A stretch of 64,000 bases of DNA from Asparagopsis taxiformis. Its lineage: Eukaryota; Rhodophyta; Florideophyceae; Bonnemaisoniales; Bonnemaisoniaceae. Positions within the stretch are counted from its first letter, which is position 1. Each line of letters starts with the position of its first letter. Below, one piece after another: positions 45,373 through 54,794 of the stretch. The notes beneath the pieces were generated by a model, which saw nothing but the letters and a program-made list of their open reading frames with translations, made no database searches and was not told the origin of the DNA. The stretch is taken from assembly GCA_030407315.1 (NCBI GenBank), contig JALQPE010000083.1:62001-126000 (forward strand), given 5' to 3'. The position numbers and the translations under genes were made by a program.

Positions 45373-46224
45373 ATGAGCCAGCAGCACGCACTCATCTCAG
45401 ATATTATCAGAGCACTTCAGCCGCCACCTTCCAGTCCGCACGACAATCTTCACACACGTACCAATCTCGCCCTGGAAGCCGTTCTCTCCGACATAGTCTC
45501 CAGCGCTCGTGCGCTCGAAACACTCACATCGCACGCGCCCTACTTTGGTAAACTCCATCTCGTCATAAAAGCGACCATACAACAAACCAACAAAACAACC
45601 AAAGAAATCGTACTTTACACCCCACCAACGCCTCGTGCCACGCCCGAATCCATCACCGACCCCGGCCCAATTTCCAGTGCTACACCCTCCGAACAGTCGC
45701 CGCACCTCGCCCCAAACGCCCACACCTTCCCCTTCACCATAGTTGCCACCGCGCTGCGCTATCTGCTCGACGGCTGCGGCGCGACGCGTCACAAAAAGTT
45801 TGGCCAGACGCTCGGCTATGACAATATTCGACGAAACGATGTAAACCTCGCGTTTCGTAGCATTATCAACAAGTACAACCGTAAATCGCTCTGTCAAAAT
45901 GATTTGTTGCCCGCAATCTTTCGTGGCAAATCAGCTACCTTTCGCGCTCCCAAGGTCATCTCCATCGATAATTCGCACGTCTCCGAGTCGCATATCATGG
46001 CAAAACTCCAACACGGCCGTTGGCTCGTCTGCGATAAGGACGCCCTCTTCCTACAATTGTGCGCAATGCTCCAGTATCCGCAGGACGACGTCGTGGTGCA
46101 AGTGCTCAAGTTGCACGCCGCGCAGGGCATGGGCATTGACGGCTGTATTCGCTTCGGTTTGAGATGCTCCGGTCGCTCGTGCCCAGCTGTTGTCGGTTCA
46201 GCTGGCGAGTTTCAAGCCGAGTAA
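45373..46224 (+). CDS. Uncharacterised protein, tandem paralogue B
   Basis: A 283-residue protein in direct tandem with its paralogue, 100 bp after that gene's stop. Common features are the N-terminal ISDIIRALQ helix, SHAPYFGKLHLVIKATIQ, the central YLLDGCGATRHKKFGQTLGY with DNIRRNDVNLAFR, CDKDALFLQLCAML, and the closing LHAAQGMGIDGCIRFGLRCSG. It carries a Pro/Ser/Thr-rich insert (about residues 83-120) that paralogue A has only in shorter form. Function unknown; a soluble protein with a repeated D-x-IR-x-D motif. First ATG 45373 is used. Confidence 0.82.
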   Translation: MSQQHALISDIIRALQPPPSSPHDNLHTRTNLALEAVLSDIVSSARALETLTSHAPYFGKLHLVIKATIQQTNKTTKEIVLYTPPTPRATPESITDPGPISSATPSEQSPHLAPNAHTFPFTIVATALRYLLDGCGATRHKKFGQTLGYDNIRRNDVNLAFRSIINKYNRKSLCQNDLLPAIFRGKSATFRAPKVISIDNSHVSESHIMAKLQHGRWLVCDKDALFLQLCAMLQYPQDDVVVQVLKLHAAQGMGIDGCIRFGLRCSGRSCPAVVGSAGEFQAE

Positions 46225-46473
46225 TCCGATGCGTGGCCGCCTTTGTCTTGCCACGGATGTCGTTGTGCTGCGAGCATTGTTTTGACTGTATATAATTTGT
46301 AGATTGTAGAAGACTTGAGCGCACTAATACTAATCGTAAAACGCATCCGCTTTCCCGTACCGTATGTTTTTGTCCAGCACTGCTGTATCATTTTTCGACC
46401 ATTTTCACACCTCTGTATGACATTGCCATCGTGAAGGCGGTGGCGTAACTTGTCGTCGGCGCCGTCATTCAGC
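46225..46473. other. Spacer before NLE1
   Basis: A 249-bp region; it holds the 3' end of paralogue B and the NLE1 promoter and leader. Nothing else seen. Confidence 0.4.
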
Positions 46474-47967
46474 ATGACTTCCTTCCTGTACAAACCCGCC
46501 AAACCTGTCGAGCCCGCAATCGACAAACAACTCACGACTATAATTCAATTTCAGTCACCCGAGGGAGAAACCACCGGACCATCGCTTGATGTTCCGCTCT
46601 CTTCTACTCCTGAACAGCTCACAACCTTGTTGAACGACATCTTGCAAAATGATGAACCGCTTCCGTACGCCTTTTTCCTCAGCGAGTCCCGAACTGAACT
46701 CACCACCAACTTGCGAGATGTTATGAAGACTGCCGCAATCAGCGGCGAAAAAGTCACATTAATTTCCTATCAACCGCAGTCCTTATTCCGTGTCCGCTCA
46801 GTTACTCGCTGCACGTCATCTCTACCCGGACATGCAGAAGCCATCTTAAGTTCGTCCTTTTCTCCAGATTCAAAGCTTATCGCGACTGGTTCCGGTGATA
46901 CCACCGTGCGATTGTGGAACCCCGAATCTCAACTGTCTCACAAGACGTTGCAAGGTCATTCAAATTGGGTCCTTGTTCTGGCCTTTTCCCCAGATGCTGT
47001 ACGCCTTGCATCAGCATCTATGGATGGTTCCGTCCGAATATGGGATCCTGTAACTGGTACTGCACTTGGAAAACCGTTGAAGGGCCATAAAAAGTGGGTG
47101 ACTTCGCTATCCTGGCAACCGTATCACCTATCGGCAGAGTGTAACAAACTTGTGTCGGCCTCGAAGGATAACACTATACGAATTTGGAATACGTCCACCA
47201 ACAGTTGCTACAAGGTTCTGGCCGGACACACAGCTGCCGTCACTTGCGTCAAATGGTCTGGGGAAGGAGTTATTTATTCTTCATCCCAAGACCGAACCAT
47301 CAAGGTATGGGACCCTGTCACCGGATTGCCTACTAGAAACATCAGCGCACACGGGCATTGGGTCAACACAATGACGCTATCAACCGACTATGTGCTCAAA
47401 TGTGGAGCATTCCCGATGTTGGACGAGGAGACTGGATACGTTCCGAAAAAAATCGACCAAGCGCTCGCGAGGGAACGATATGAAATGATCAAGAAGAAAA
47501 TGCCGGCAAGTAAAGAGCGAATGGTGAGCGGCTCAGACGATTTCACACTGATGTTATGGGAGGACATTGCGCATGCAGATAACAGCAAGAAAATTGTTCC
47601 GGTGATGAGAATGACAGGACATCAGCAATTGGTTAACGATGTTGCATTCAGCCCGGATGGAATCTATATCGCGTCTGCGAGTTTTGATAAGAGCGTTCGT
47701 TTGTGGGACGGTGCCAGTGGAAAATTCCTCTTCACGTTTCGTGGTCATGTGGGAGCGGTATATCGAATTGTGTGGTCTGCCGATGCCAGATTGCTGCTGA
47801 GCGCTTCGAGAGACAGCACTTGCAAGGTATGGGAAATGAGGTCACGGAAATTGAAGTCGGATCTACCTGGTCATGCGGATGAAGTGTATACAGTTGACTG
47901 GAGTACTGATGGGAAACGCGCTGTATCGGCTGGGAAGGACAAAATAGTCAAAATCTGGCACCACTAA
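46474..47967 (+). CDS. NLE1: Notchless homologue NLE1 (Rsa4), WD40 60S ribosome assembly factor
   Basis: A 497-residue nucleolar protein that binds the AAA-ATPase Midasin/Rea1 during pre-60S maturation. The NLE domain is at about 25-95 (IIQFQSPEGETTGPSLDVPL, LNDILQNDEPLPYAFFL), whose conserved Glu in the FFLSESRTEL area contacts the Midasin MIDAS. Eight WD40 repeats follow, for example GHAEAILSSSFSPDSKLIAT, GHSNWVLVLAFSPDAVRLAS, GHKKWVTSLSWQP, and GHADEVYTVDWSTDGKRAVS to the end. The insertion ARERYEMIKKKMPASKERMV before SGSDDFTLMLW is the Notchless hallmark. Start ATG 46474 (MTSFLYKPAKP) is the first in frame. Confidence 0.96.
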   Translation: MTSFLYKPAKPVEPAIDKQLTTIIQFQSPEGETTGPSLDVPLSSTPEQLTTLLNDILQNDEPLPYAFFLSESRTELTTNLRDVMKTAAISGEKVTLISYQPQSLFRVRSVTRCTSSLPGHAEAILSSSFSPDSKLIATGSGDTTVRLWNPESQLSHKTLQGHSNWVLVLAFSPDAVRLASASMDGSVRIWDPVTGTALGKPLKGHKKWVTSLSWQPYHLSAECNKLVSASKDNTIRIWNTSTNSCYKVLAGHTAAVTCVKWSGEGVIYSSSQDRTIKVWDPVTGLPTRNISAHGHWVNTMTLSTDYVLKCGAFPMLDEETGYVPKKIDQALARERYEMIKKKMPASKERMVSGSDDFTLMLWEDIAHADNSKKIVPVMRMTGHQQLVNDVAFSPDGIYIASASFDKSVRLWDGASGKFLFTFRGHVGAVYRIVWSADARLLLSASRDSTCKVWEMRSRKLKSDLPGHADEVYTVDWSTDGKRAVSAGKDKIVKIWHH

Positions 47968-48182
47968 GAAACTGTTCAACTAGGCTTTGTTACTATAGGC
48001 AACCTTTCTAAGTACCCAGTGAGGACAATTGGTTAGCCAACACACTAACATGTGGTCACTTGAAAGCTTTATCTGGAGAAGGCATTGAAATTTCGATGAG
48101 CTGTTAGGCAAGTAACGATTGTAAATATAATGAACAGTTAGACAAGTTGAAATGCGTTTGTAACAATTAGAGATTGAAAGAT

Positions 48183-48518
48183 CTATGATCTTACCTCTGG
48201 TGGCGGAGGAACGTTGCGCTGATACTTGGAGGATCCCGGCGCGTAGATCGGAATGTAAGGATCTGGATGACGCTTTTGCATGAGTTCAGCCATTCCCTTT
48301 TCAACTAAATAGCGACCTTCGGCCATGGTCTTATGCTTATTTGCTTGGAATCGCGCTTGAATTCCCATCGACTCCTGAACCCAAATATCGTAGTCAATGT
48401 TCCAATCTCGACAAGTGCGAAGCGATGCTCGATACAATCGGGTAGCTCTCTGCGCATGAGTCAGCCCCTCCTCCCATGCCGCAGCACGAGCGGCTGGCAT
48501 TGATGCAGCGGCACCCAT
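48183..48518 (-). CDS. NDUFB9: NADH:ubiquinone oxidoreductase subunit NDUFB9 (B22, LYRM3)
   Basis: A 111-residue accessory subunit of mitochondrial complex I, in the distal membrane arm. It is a Complex1_LYR protein: GLTHAQRATRLYRASLRTC is the LYR helix, then a long helix with ARFQANKHKTMAEGRYLVEKG, and the family-typical HPDPYIPIYAPGSSKYQRNV block before a Pro-rich end. Length matches plant and fungal homologues. The stop follows PPPPEVRS, with GAGGTAAGAT (a donor-like sequence) overlapping the last codons, so a small terminal exon cannot be excluded. It is transcribed towards NLE1, 215 bp between stops. Confidence 0.9.
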   Translation of the reverse strand: MGAAASMPAARAAAWEEGLTHAQRATRLYRASLRTCRDWNIDYDIWVQESMGIQARFQANKHKTMAEGRYLVEKGMAELMQKRHPDPYIPIYAPGSSKYQRNVPPPPEVRS

Positions 48519-49072
48519 GAGTCGTCGAATTGTAAGAAACCCTGCTTACCTCGCTAGTGTGATGGACCGCGGGATTCTTCGAAAGGTCGCCAACGAATGG
48601 TGAAGCCCAAATTGAAGCTATACCATCCGAGACCCGTGTCGATGGAACAAAGGAGCAGCATATCAAAATATGATTCGACAATTGTTGGTGTTCACTAAAA
48701 TTATTACCGAAAGTTTAGGAAAACTAAAACTTTCAAAAAATCGTCTTCAAGTTTGAATCGCTTGAACTTCATTAACCTGGTGCGCTCGAGAGATGAAGAT
48801 GCATCATCGATGTCGCATTCATCTTCGTATTCAAATGTCCATCTACTTGAAACAAACAAATCAGGGAACAGAGCATTCTAACGAACTATTGAGACCAAGT
48901 CAATCAGAAGTCCATAAATAGTCTCGCAAAGTTGGTTGCATTCTCGTGACATATGTAGCCACGCGTCACATGTTAATACCACAACTACCTCGACTTCAAA
49001 CTATGCGTCATCTTAAATGAAGGCTTTTCTTAAAACGCCAATACTTACCCTTATGCCATTGAAAGCAGCAAA
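48519..49072. promoter_or_regulatory. Divergent spacer, NDUFB9 / RWP-RK gene
   Basis: A 554-bp A/T-richer region between opposite start codons. No gene seen. Confidence 0.4.
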
Positions 49073-50911
49073 ATGTCATTCGATTTCCCCACCCTCGGTA
49101 GTGAAACCCTCGCCGGCACCAACAACGCATTAACAAATCCTCTAGTGGATGATGTTTTCCATTCCGGAACTCTTAATCTAAACCTTTCCAACATCAATTC
49201 TGAAAGTCAAGAACTGCCCCCTGCGAACACTCCAACAAACCAACCTGTCAATCTCAGCGATATTTTTTCTCTTGTCAATGAGAGAAACCCCTGTGCCTTT
49301 CGACCGTTAGAGTCTCCACTTCTAGCGGACAAGTGCCCAGTGGAAATTTCTGTGCACGCAGTTATGGAGATGTTAGATGCAAGTCAAAACTCAGCTTGGT
49401 CTCACATGGGAGCGGGTATATCGTTGACTCAAGTTTGGCCGGATAATTTGGGAGGGCCAACGACATCAGCATTCAAACTAGAAGAGGATGACTGCAAACA
49501 TGTATATGAGATTAATCAAATTCGTATAGCAATTACAAAGAATGTCAAGTTTCAAGTACCTTCGGATCAACTTCACCTAGAACATCTATTCGAAGTGCAT
49601 TTGCGACTATCAGACCTGGCTTCAGAGAAACCTAATCTCCCCGAAAAGTTCTGGGAACATTTCATCTTAAAGCTTCATTACCAACAGTTGGCAACCAACC
49701 AAATAATCCAACTGGCGCCGGTTCGTATTGATAGGAATCCAGCGTTTGAATCTATGCCACGCGGTGTGTTCTTGGGAACCATGAAATTTCTAGGAACCAG
49801 ACTGATCAATTTCACGAATAGTTGTGAGCTACTTTATCGAGAGAAGGAAGGTCAAACTCTCTGCGATGGAATAACGGTGCAATTAATAGATGAAGGAACC
49901 TTATTGCCACTTCCAGGGGAGATTTACGAGGAACAACTGCCGGCTAATGGATTGCAAATGATGGCACCATCTGAACATACAGAACCTAACAAACAAACTT
50001 TTTTCGAATCAGAGGAACTAGAAACTCAACCAATTGTCTCAAAATCAGATAGCATTGACCACGAAATCATTGTTCACAGTGAAGAACATTTTCCCAGCAA
50101 TATTGTTAAATTTCCGGATCCAAGCGAATTGACCAGTCAAGAAACGATGGGAGGTCGACCATTGTATAGAGAAAAAAGCACAGGGAGAGAGGAACGTCTT
50201 TTAACTGTGAACCAAGTGAAAAAACTCGCCGAGCTGAAGGAAAGATGGGAAACGGTTTCTGCGAACGACCGATTGGGGCATTGTAAAATGGAGGACATAT
50301 ATCCATTCCTTATCATCGGCCGAGACGAAGCTGCAAATCGAATGGGCGTAAGTATAACATGGCTGAAAAAAGCATATCGACACTATGGCGGTGAACAATG
50401 GCCTTCTCGGGCACTTTTAGCTTCATCGAAGAAGATGTTTAGGCTAAAGGAGAAAATTCATAGCATGCAACGTGAAATAGCTTCTCTCGACAAGGTTTTT
50501 GGGTCTTCCTCTACATATCCTATGCGGGTTTCAAATCGATCTGTGACAGAGTCTGTTGCGGCACAAATTGAAAGGATGAATAGAGATATCGACGAGTTGA
50601 GAGCTGAACGTTTGGAAATTATCATAGACCGGTCGAGACCGCGGGATTCACAACTGGTATCGAACAAGATGACTGAGTTTTGCCAAAACCTTACTGAGTT
50701 CCTGCACCAAGACCCCTCATATCTTGACGCTGATTGGTGTGCTATTCCGCCATTTTTGCCACCGTTGTTCCAGGACAGGGCAAGAACAAAAGTCGAAGAC
50801 AGAATCGCTTTGAGTGAGCACGACAGCCAGGGGGGAGAAAATACTTCCATACGAAAGAGTGGAAAACAGGGTGCGAAAGTAGGGAGGCCAAGGAAGAAGT
50901 TAAAAGGCTAG
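49073..50911 (+). CDS. Divergent RWP-RK domain transcription factor with AT-hook
   Basis: A 612-residue nuclear protein. Residues about 373-445 fit an RWP-RK domain: LTVNQVKKLAELKERW as lead helix, FLIIGRDEAANRMGVSITWL as the helix-turn-helix (normally FxLPIxxAAxxLGVxxTxLK), then LKKAYRHYGGEQWPSRAL where RWPxRK is normal. The diagnostic Arg and the final Arg-Lys are therefore replaced (QWPSRA). A coiled coil follows (about 450-545), and the C-terminus ends with a GRPRKK AT-hook. RWP-RK proteins control nitrogen responses or gamete development in green algae and plants. The first 370 residues have no known domain; part (QLHLEHLFEVHLRLS) resembles a folded beta module. ATG 49073. Confidence 0.75.
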   Translation: MSFDFPTLGSETLAGTNNALTNPLVDDVFHSGTLNLNLSNINSESQELPPANTPTNQPVNLSDIFSLVNERNPCAFRPLESPLLADKCPVEISVHAVMEMLDASQNSAWSHMGAGISLTQVWPDNLGGPTTSAFKLEEDDCKHVYEINQIRIAITKNVKFQVPSDQLHLEHLFEVHLRLSDLASEKPNLPEKFWEHFILKLHYQQLATNQIIQLAPVRIDRNPAFESMPRGVFLGTMKFLGTRLINFTNSCELLYREKEGQTLCDGITVQLIDEGTLLPLPGEIYEEQLPANGLQMMAPSEHTEPNKQTFFESEELETQPIVSKSDSIDHEIIVHSEEHFPSNIVKFPDPSELTSQETMGGRPLYREKSTGREERLLTVNQVKKLAELKERWETVSANDRLGHCKMEDIYPFLIIGRDEAANRMGVSITWLKKAYRHYGGEQWPSRALLASSKKMFRLKEKIHSMQREIASLDKVFGSSSTYPMRVSNRSVTESVAAQIERMNRDIDELRAERLEIIIDRSRPRDSQLVSNKMTEFCQNLTEFLHQDPSYLDADWCAIPPFLPPLFQDRARTKVEDRIALSEHDSQGGENTSIRKSGKQGAKVGRPRKKLKG

Positions 50912-51236
50912 TGAGGAGCTCAATGAAGTGAGTAGTACTGCAAATCCCTACAATGATGATGAGGACAGAAATAGTACGGCTGTCCCAAAAAGTTCGATGG
51001 AGGAGAAACAACAGACGAGCTGAGCAATCTTGGGAGTAGGAAGGGATACCGTGATTGAACACTGCAAATAAAGATAACGAATGGATACATAGATGGTGGT
51101 GGCAGTAACATGTCATTTACAACTGTACAAGACAACAGTTCTACCGATAACGAATGATACATAGAAATTCACTAAGCTGGAGACGAGGCAGTCGTTACAA
51201 CCCACGAAGGATGAGTGGTGCGTAGTGAGCGGTAGT
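50912..51236. other. Convergent spacer, RWP-RK / alpha-beta hydrolase
   Basis: A 325-bp region between two stops. Nothing but shadow frames. Confidence 0.45.
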
Positions 51237-52565
51237 CTATTGCGAAACTACAGCACAAGGTTCCTCTCTGACAAAAGCGCTTTCAACAAAAGGCAGCACG
51301 GTGGAAGTCCACAACTCGGGGTCCTTATCGTATAAGGCGCAATGTGCGGCATCTGAAAACTTCTGAAAGTGAACCATGTGTGGTAAGTCTTGTTTAGAAG
51401 CACGGGCAGCTTCATAGATCGCCAGGCCGTGCTGGAAGGGAACGATATCATCTTCTGTGGAATGGGCCACGAGAAGAGGGCATGTTAGTTGTGGTGCGAC
51501 ATCGACGGCACCGAAGGGTTTCAGAAAATAGCCCATGCGCATCATAAGGAGTTTGCCTGCTAGCCAGAAGACTGCTCTACGCACGGTCTGGTGGCTGTTC
51601 TGTGATAGATAATTTTCCGACAGAATGTGCAAATGATGTCTGAAGAGGTCATCGGCTCTGGTGAAGGGATTTTCTGCAATGACGCAAGAAGCAAGTCCCG
51701 GGTTGGAAGCAGCTGCAAGGATGGCGCTTGACGCACCGCACGAAGTCCCCACAATAGCCACATGAGCTGCACCGCGAGATTTGAGATAGTTGACAGCAGC
51801 GGTGACGTCATGTTGTTCGCGAGCCCCAAAAGCGGTTCCTCTGGATTGGCCAGGGGTTACACCATCACTGAGACCGTGCTCCGACAGATCAAAGAGCAGA
51901 CACGAATATTGGGCTTCGAGAAAATGGGCTGTGTGGCGGAGAAAAGCTCGTCGATCGCGCCCGACACCGTGAACGAAGACGACACTTCTTTTAGAGGGAA
52001 TTTTGGCAGGTATGTACCACGCGCGCAGAAGAGCACCTGATGGGGAGTGAAATTGGACATCTTCGTACTCTGTGTTGAGGTCTGCAAGCGGGTTGTGAAC
52101 GAAACCCTTGTAATACGGGGGGAGCCCTTCGCTGGGGAGACCCTTTTTGTACCAAGGGGGACGCATCGCAACCTCTGTGGCAAAGATGAGGAGGCATATG
52201 AGATACCATGCGAAGACGGAGAGGATGTAGGCGAGCAGAATGCGGGTGGGCATGAAGAAGAGCGGGACGGTCATGGGGAGGGCAAGGGTGAGGGCGAGAC
52301 GAATGGGCTGGAAGAGAAGATGGGGACTCTGAATGAATTCGCCCACTTCAGCTTCGACCTGGTGTTGAGTGTTTTGCAGGTCGGAATGGAGATGTTTGAC
52401 TAGATCATGCACCTTGCGCGTGTCGAGACGCCACTTGCGTCTGGCGACAGCGACGGAGCCGCGGGCATTTCGGATGACGCGGGAGACGCCGATTGCATTG
52501 GAGCGAAGGGTGGAGGTGAGAGTGGAGACGGGGCGTTTGCGGGACGCTGCAAGTGAGGCATGCAT
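51237..52565 (-). CDS. Membrane-anchored alpha/beta hydrolase
   Basis: A 442-residue protein. An Arg-rich N-terminal helix region (about 1-90) leads into two hydrophobic segments (PIRLALTLALPMTVPLFFM and ILLAYILSVFAWYLICLLIF), then the hydrolase domain. The oxyanion block VVFVHGVGRDRRAFLRH, nucleophile elbow GTSCGASS (Ser in the G-x-S-x-G motif), Asp in STEDDIVPF and His in FSDAAHCALY complete the triad. This is the BEM46/ABHD13-ABHD17-like type of serine hydrolase. The substrate may be an acyl-lipid or an acyl-protein; not shown. ATG 52565 is chosen over 52760 since the extra 65 residues coincide with a CA-dinucleotide-rich leader. Confidence 0.83.
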   Translation of the reverse strand: MHASLAASRKRPVSTLTSTLRSNAIGVSRVIRNARGSVAVARRKWRLDTRKVHDLVKHLHSDLQNTQHQVEAEVGEFIQSPHLLFQPIRLALTLALPMTVPLFFMPTRILLAYILSVFAWYLICLLIFATEVAMRPPWYKKGLPSEGLPPYYKGFVHNPLADLNTEYEDVQFHSPSGALLRAWYIPAKIPSKRSVVFVHGVGRDRRAFLRHTAHFLEAQYSCLLFDLSEHGLSDGVTPGQSRGTAFGAREQHDVTAAVNYLKSRGAAHVAIVGTSCGASSAILAAASNPGLASCVIAENPFTRADDLFRHHLHILSENYLSQNSHQTVRRAVFWLAGKLLMMRMGYFLKPFGAVDVAPQLTCPLLVAHSTEDDIVPFQHGLAIYEAARASKQDLPHMVHFQKFSDAAHCALYDKDPELWTSTVLPFVESAFVREEPCAVVSQ

Positions 52566-52580
52566 CTTGGTGGATGGTGA

Positions 52581-52600
52581 GTTGTGTGTGTGTGTGTTGG
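52581..52600. repeat. Short TG microsatellite
   Basis: About seven TG units, just upstream of the hydrolase start codon on the opposite strand, in its leader. Confidence 0.7.
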
Positions 52601-53161
52601 CTGAGAAAGGTGTGTGTCGGTGATAAGTACCCTCGAGGGTAGTAAAGTTGGAAGCTGAGGTGTGTGGCTGCGATGTATTTTGGAATTTTTTTGAAATATG
52701 GTGAGGCCACGGAGCGCGCACCAGATTTGAAAGATTCATCGATGAATCTGAGTTGAACACTGGACGTGCTGCGCTGCGCTGTACATCATCAAGTTTCCCG
52801 TTTGCGACCCAAGTCGTGCTGTACCAATATCATTCGCTACAATATCCCTACTTGTGATCCACCTCCACGCCTCGTCGATGCTCATCGGTCCCACCCCCGT
52901 CCCGACCGGTCCGCCCCGGTCCACCAATGCATCGCGCCACTTAGGGTATCCCAAACCAATACGATGGGAACAAGTGGCAGGGTAAATAATATACAAACAT
53001 AAATTACCGAACTGCTGCCGCGTGGGTGCAGTGGAAGATGTTGTTCAAAACAAGGTCAAGTACTACCCTGCCTTGCACTGCACCGCACTGTATTCATTAT
53101 ACAATACATTTCACCACGCACGCCCATCCATGCGCGACGCCGCGTCCAAACGACCAAACCC
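52601..53161. promoter_or_regulatory. Divergent spacer, hydrolase / PH-kinase
   Basis: About 560 bp between the leaders of two divergent genes. No supported gene. Confidence 0.4.
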
Positions 53162-54478
53162 ATGCATCCGCACACAGCTCTGCGCACCCGTTCAATATCG
53201 CACCAGCAGTCGCAACCGTCGCACACCATAGCTCGTTCCCGCGAGCGACGCCAAGCGTCGCAACTCGCTTCTACCGCCCACCCGCCGCTGCAGCCGCACT
53301 CGCAGCCGCGCCATCTGCGCTATGGCACCGTTGGTCTGCGTGCCGGCTACGTGCGTCAGGATTCTCGCCCCCTCTCCTTCCTCCCCGTCAAGGCACAGCG
53401 CTACGCCCGCCTCGAGGGCACCAGACTCAGCCTCGCCAAGGGTCCCAACGGAGAGATAATCTGGTCCTTCGACATTGCCGGCAGTCTCGTCGAATCCAAC
53501 ACAGACGACCGAAAGATTTTCATCTTCATGCTCGATAGTCAGCGACGCAAGAGACGCGTCATGGTGCTCTCTATTGCAGACGAAAAGAGCTTCATTCATT
53601 GGAGCTATTGGCTCTCGCGCGCCAGTCAGAGCGTTCTGGAAATGCATTACAGCATGGACCGATTGATCAGCAAAGGCGCCTTTGCTCGCGTTGTTCTCGG
53701 CAAGGATCTGCACACCGGCGAGCCCGTGGCCATCAAGCTTATCGAGAAGAGTAATGCGCCGCCGTCGGAGCGAAAGTATTTCGAACGCGAAGTCAAGATT
53801 ATGCATGCCCTCTCCCATCCTAATATTGTCAAATGTTACGACATTTTCGATACTAGACTGCGCACCAGAATCGTTATGGAATATGTTGAGGGTGGTACCC
53901 TCGCAGATCTCATTGCCAATCATGAAATGCCGCTGCCGGAAGCGCTCGCTAAAAGTATCATGCGCGACATCCTCTCCGGCGTCAAGTATCTGCACAAAAT
54001 GGGAACCATTCATCGTGACCTCAAGCCGGACAACTGCCTCTTCTCATCTAACTCACACAAGCCATATGGCACCGTCAAACTAAGCGACTTTGGACTCTCA
54101 AATTATGTTGCAATGGCCTCCCATTCAGCGGATAGTCTTTGCGACGACGAGCGCATTCTTACTAGTGCCGTCGGCAGTCCCGGTTTCGTCGCGCCGGAAA
54201 TCTACGAATCGGGATACGGCTCTGCAGTGGACATTTGGTCGTGCGGTGTCATCTTGTACATGATGCTCAGCGGAGGCTCCATGCCGTTTGCTGGTAAGAA
54301 TAAGTCGGAAGTGATTATTCGCGCACGACACGGTATGATCGATTATTCCAGTCCGGCATTGCGCGCCACATCGGATGCCGCCAAAAAGTTTGTCAGAGCT
54401 CTGTTGACCTTTGATGACAGACAGCGCATTACCGCCGAACAAGCGCTGCGCAATCCGTGGCTTGTGGATGGCGACTGA
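53162..54478 (+). CDS. PH-domain Ser/Thr protein kinase (CAMK-like)
   Basis: A 438-residue kinase. The first 55 residues are Ser/Gln/Arg/His-rich. Residues about 60-155 look like a PH fold (AGYVRQDSRPLSFLPVKAQR, strands through FMLDSQRRKRRVMVLSIAD, C-terminal helix FIHWSYWLSRASQSVLE with the conserved Trp). The kinase domain spans about 162-435: loop SKGAFARV, VAIKLIEK, HRDLKPDNCLF (about 284-294), DFGLSNY, GSPGFVAPEIY, DIWSCGVILYMMLSG, ending RITAEQALRNPWL. The glycine loop lacks the first and third Gly (S-x-G-x-F-A), yet all catalytic residues are present. It likely signals at phosphoinositide membranes. Compare diatom/oomycete PH-kinases; no CBL or calmodulin-type tail is present. Confidence 0.9.
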   Translation: MHPHTALRTRSISHQQSQPSHTIARSRERRQASQLASTAHPPLQPHSQPRHLRYGTVGLRAGYVRQDSRPLSFLPVKAQRYARLEGTRLSLAKGPNGEIIWSFDIAGSLVESNTDDRKIFIFMLDSQRRKRRVMVLSIADEKSFIHWSYWLSRASQSVLEMHYSMDRLISKGAFARVVLGKDLHTGEPVAIKLIEKSNAPPSERKYFEREVKIMHALSHPNIVKCYDIFDTRLRTRIVMEYVEGGTLADLIANHEMPLPEALAKSIMRDILSGVKYLHKMGTIHRDLKPDNCLFSSNSHKPYGTVKLSDFGLSNYVAMASHSADSLCDDERILTSAVGSPGFVAPEIYESGYGSAVDIWSCGVILYMMLSGGSMPFAGKNKSEVIIRARHGMIDYSSPALRATSDAAKKFVRALLTFDDRQRITAEQALRNPWLVDGD

Positions 54479-54794
54479 GCGCAACGTTTTCACTGGACGG
54501 TTGGCTCCTTTTTTGTGGTAGACTTTGCTGCTCTCTACCGTTTCCGGAACTTTGTGTATAAACTTTATGACGTATAAGAACAGTTTTTTTTCAGCGAACC
54601 TAGTAAAGCTTGGTCACCGAGCCTTGGTGTCGCCACCATCGTCACGTGTCTAGTACACACTGTGTACCAGCATGTGCGTGATGAGTTGTCAGCAGCGAAT
54701 GAGATTTCCCGTGCAAATTGTAATCCCAAAAAAATAACCTCGACATAATTCCGACCACCACCATCATGCCGGCCTCGTCTGAGCCCGCTACCTG
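54479..54794. other. Spacer before the ABC permease gene
   Basis: A 316-bp region between two plus-strand genes. Contains TATAAA-like motifs near 54557 and a T-run; no gene. Confidence 0.4.
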
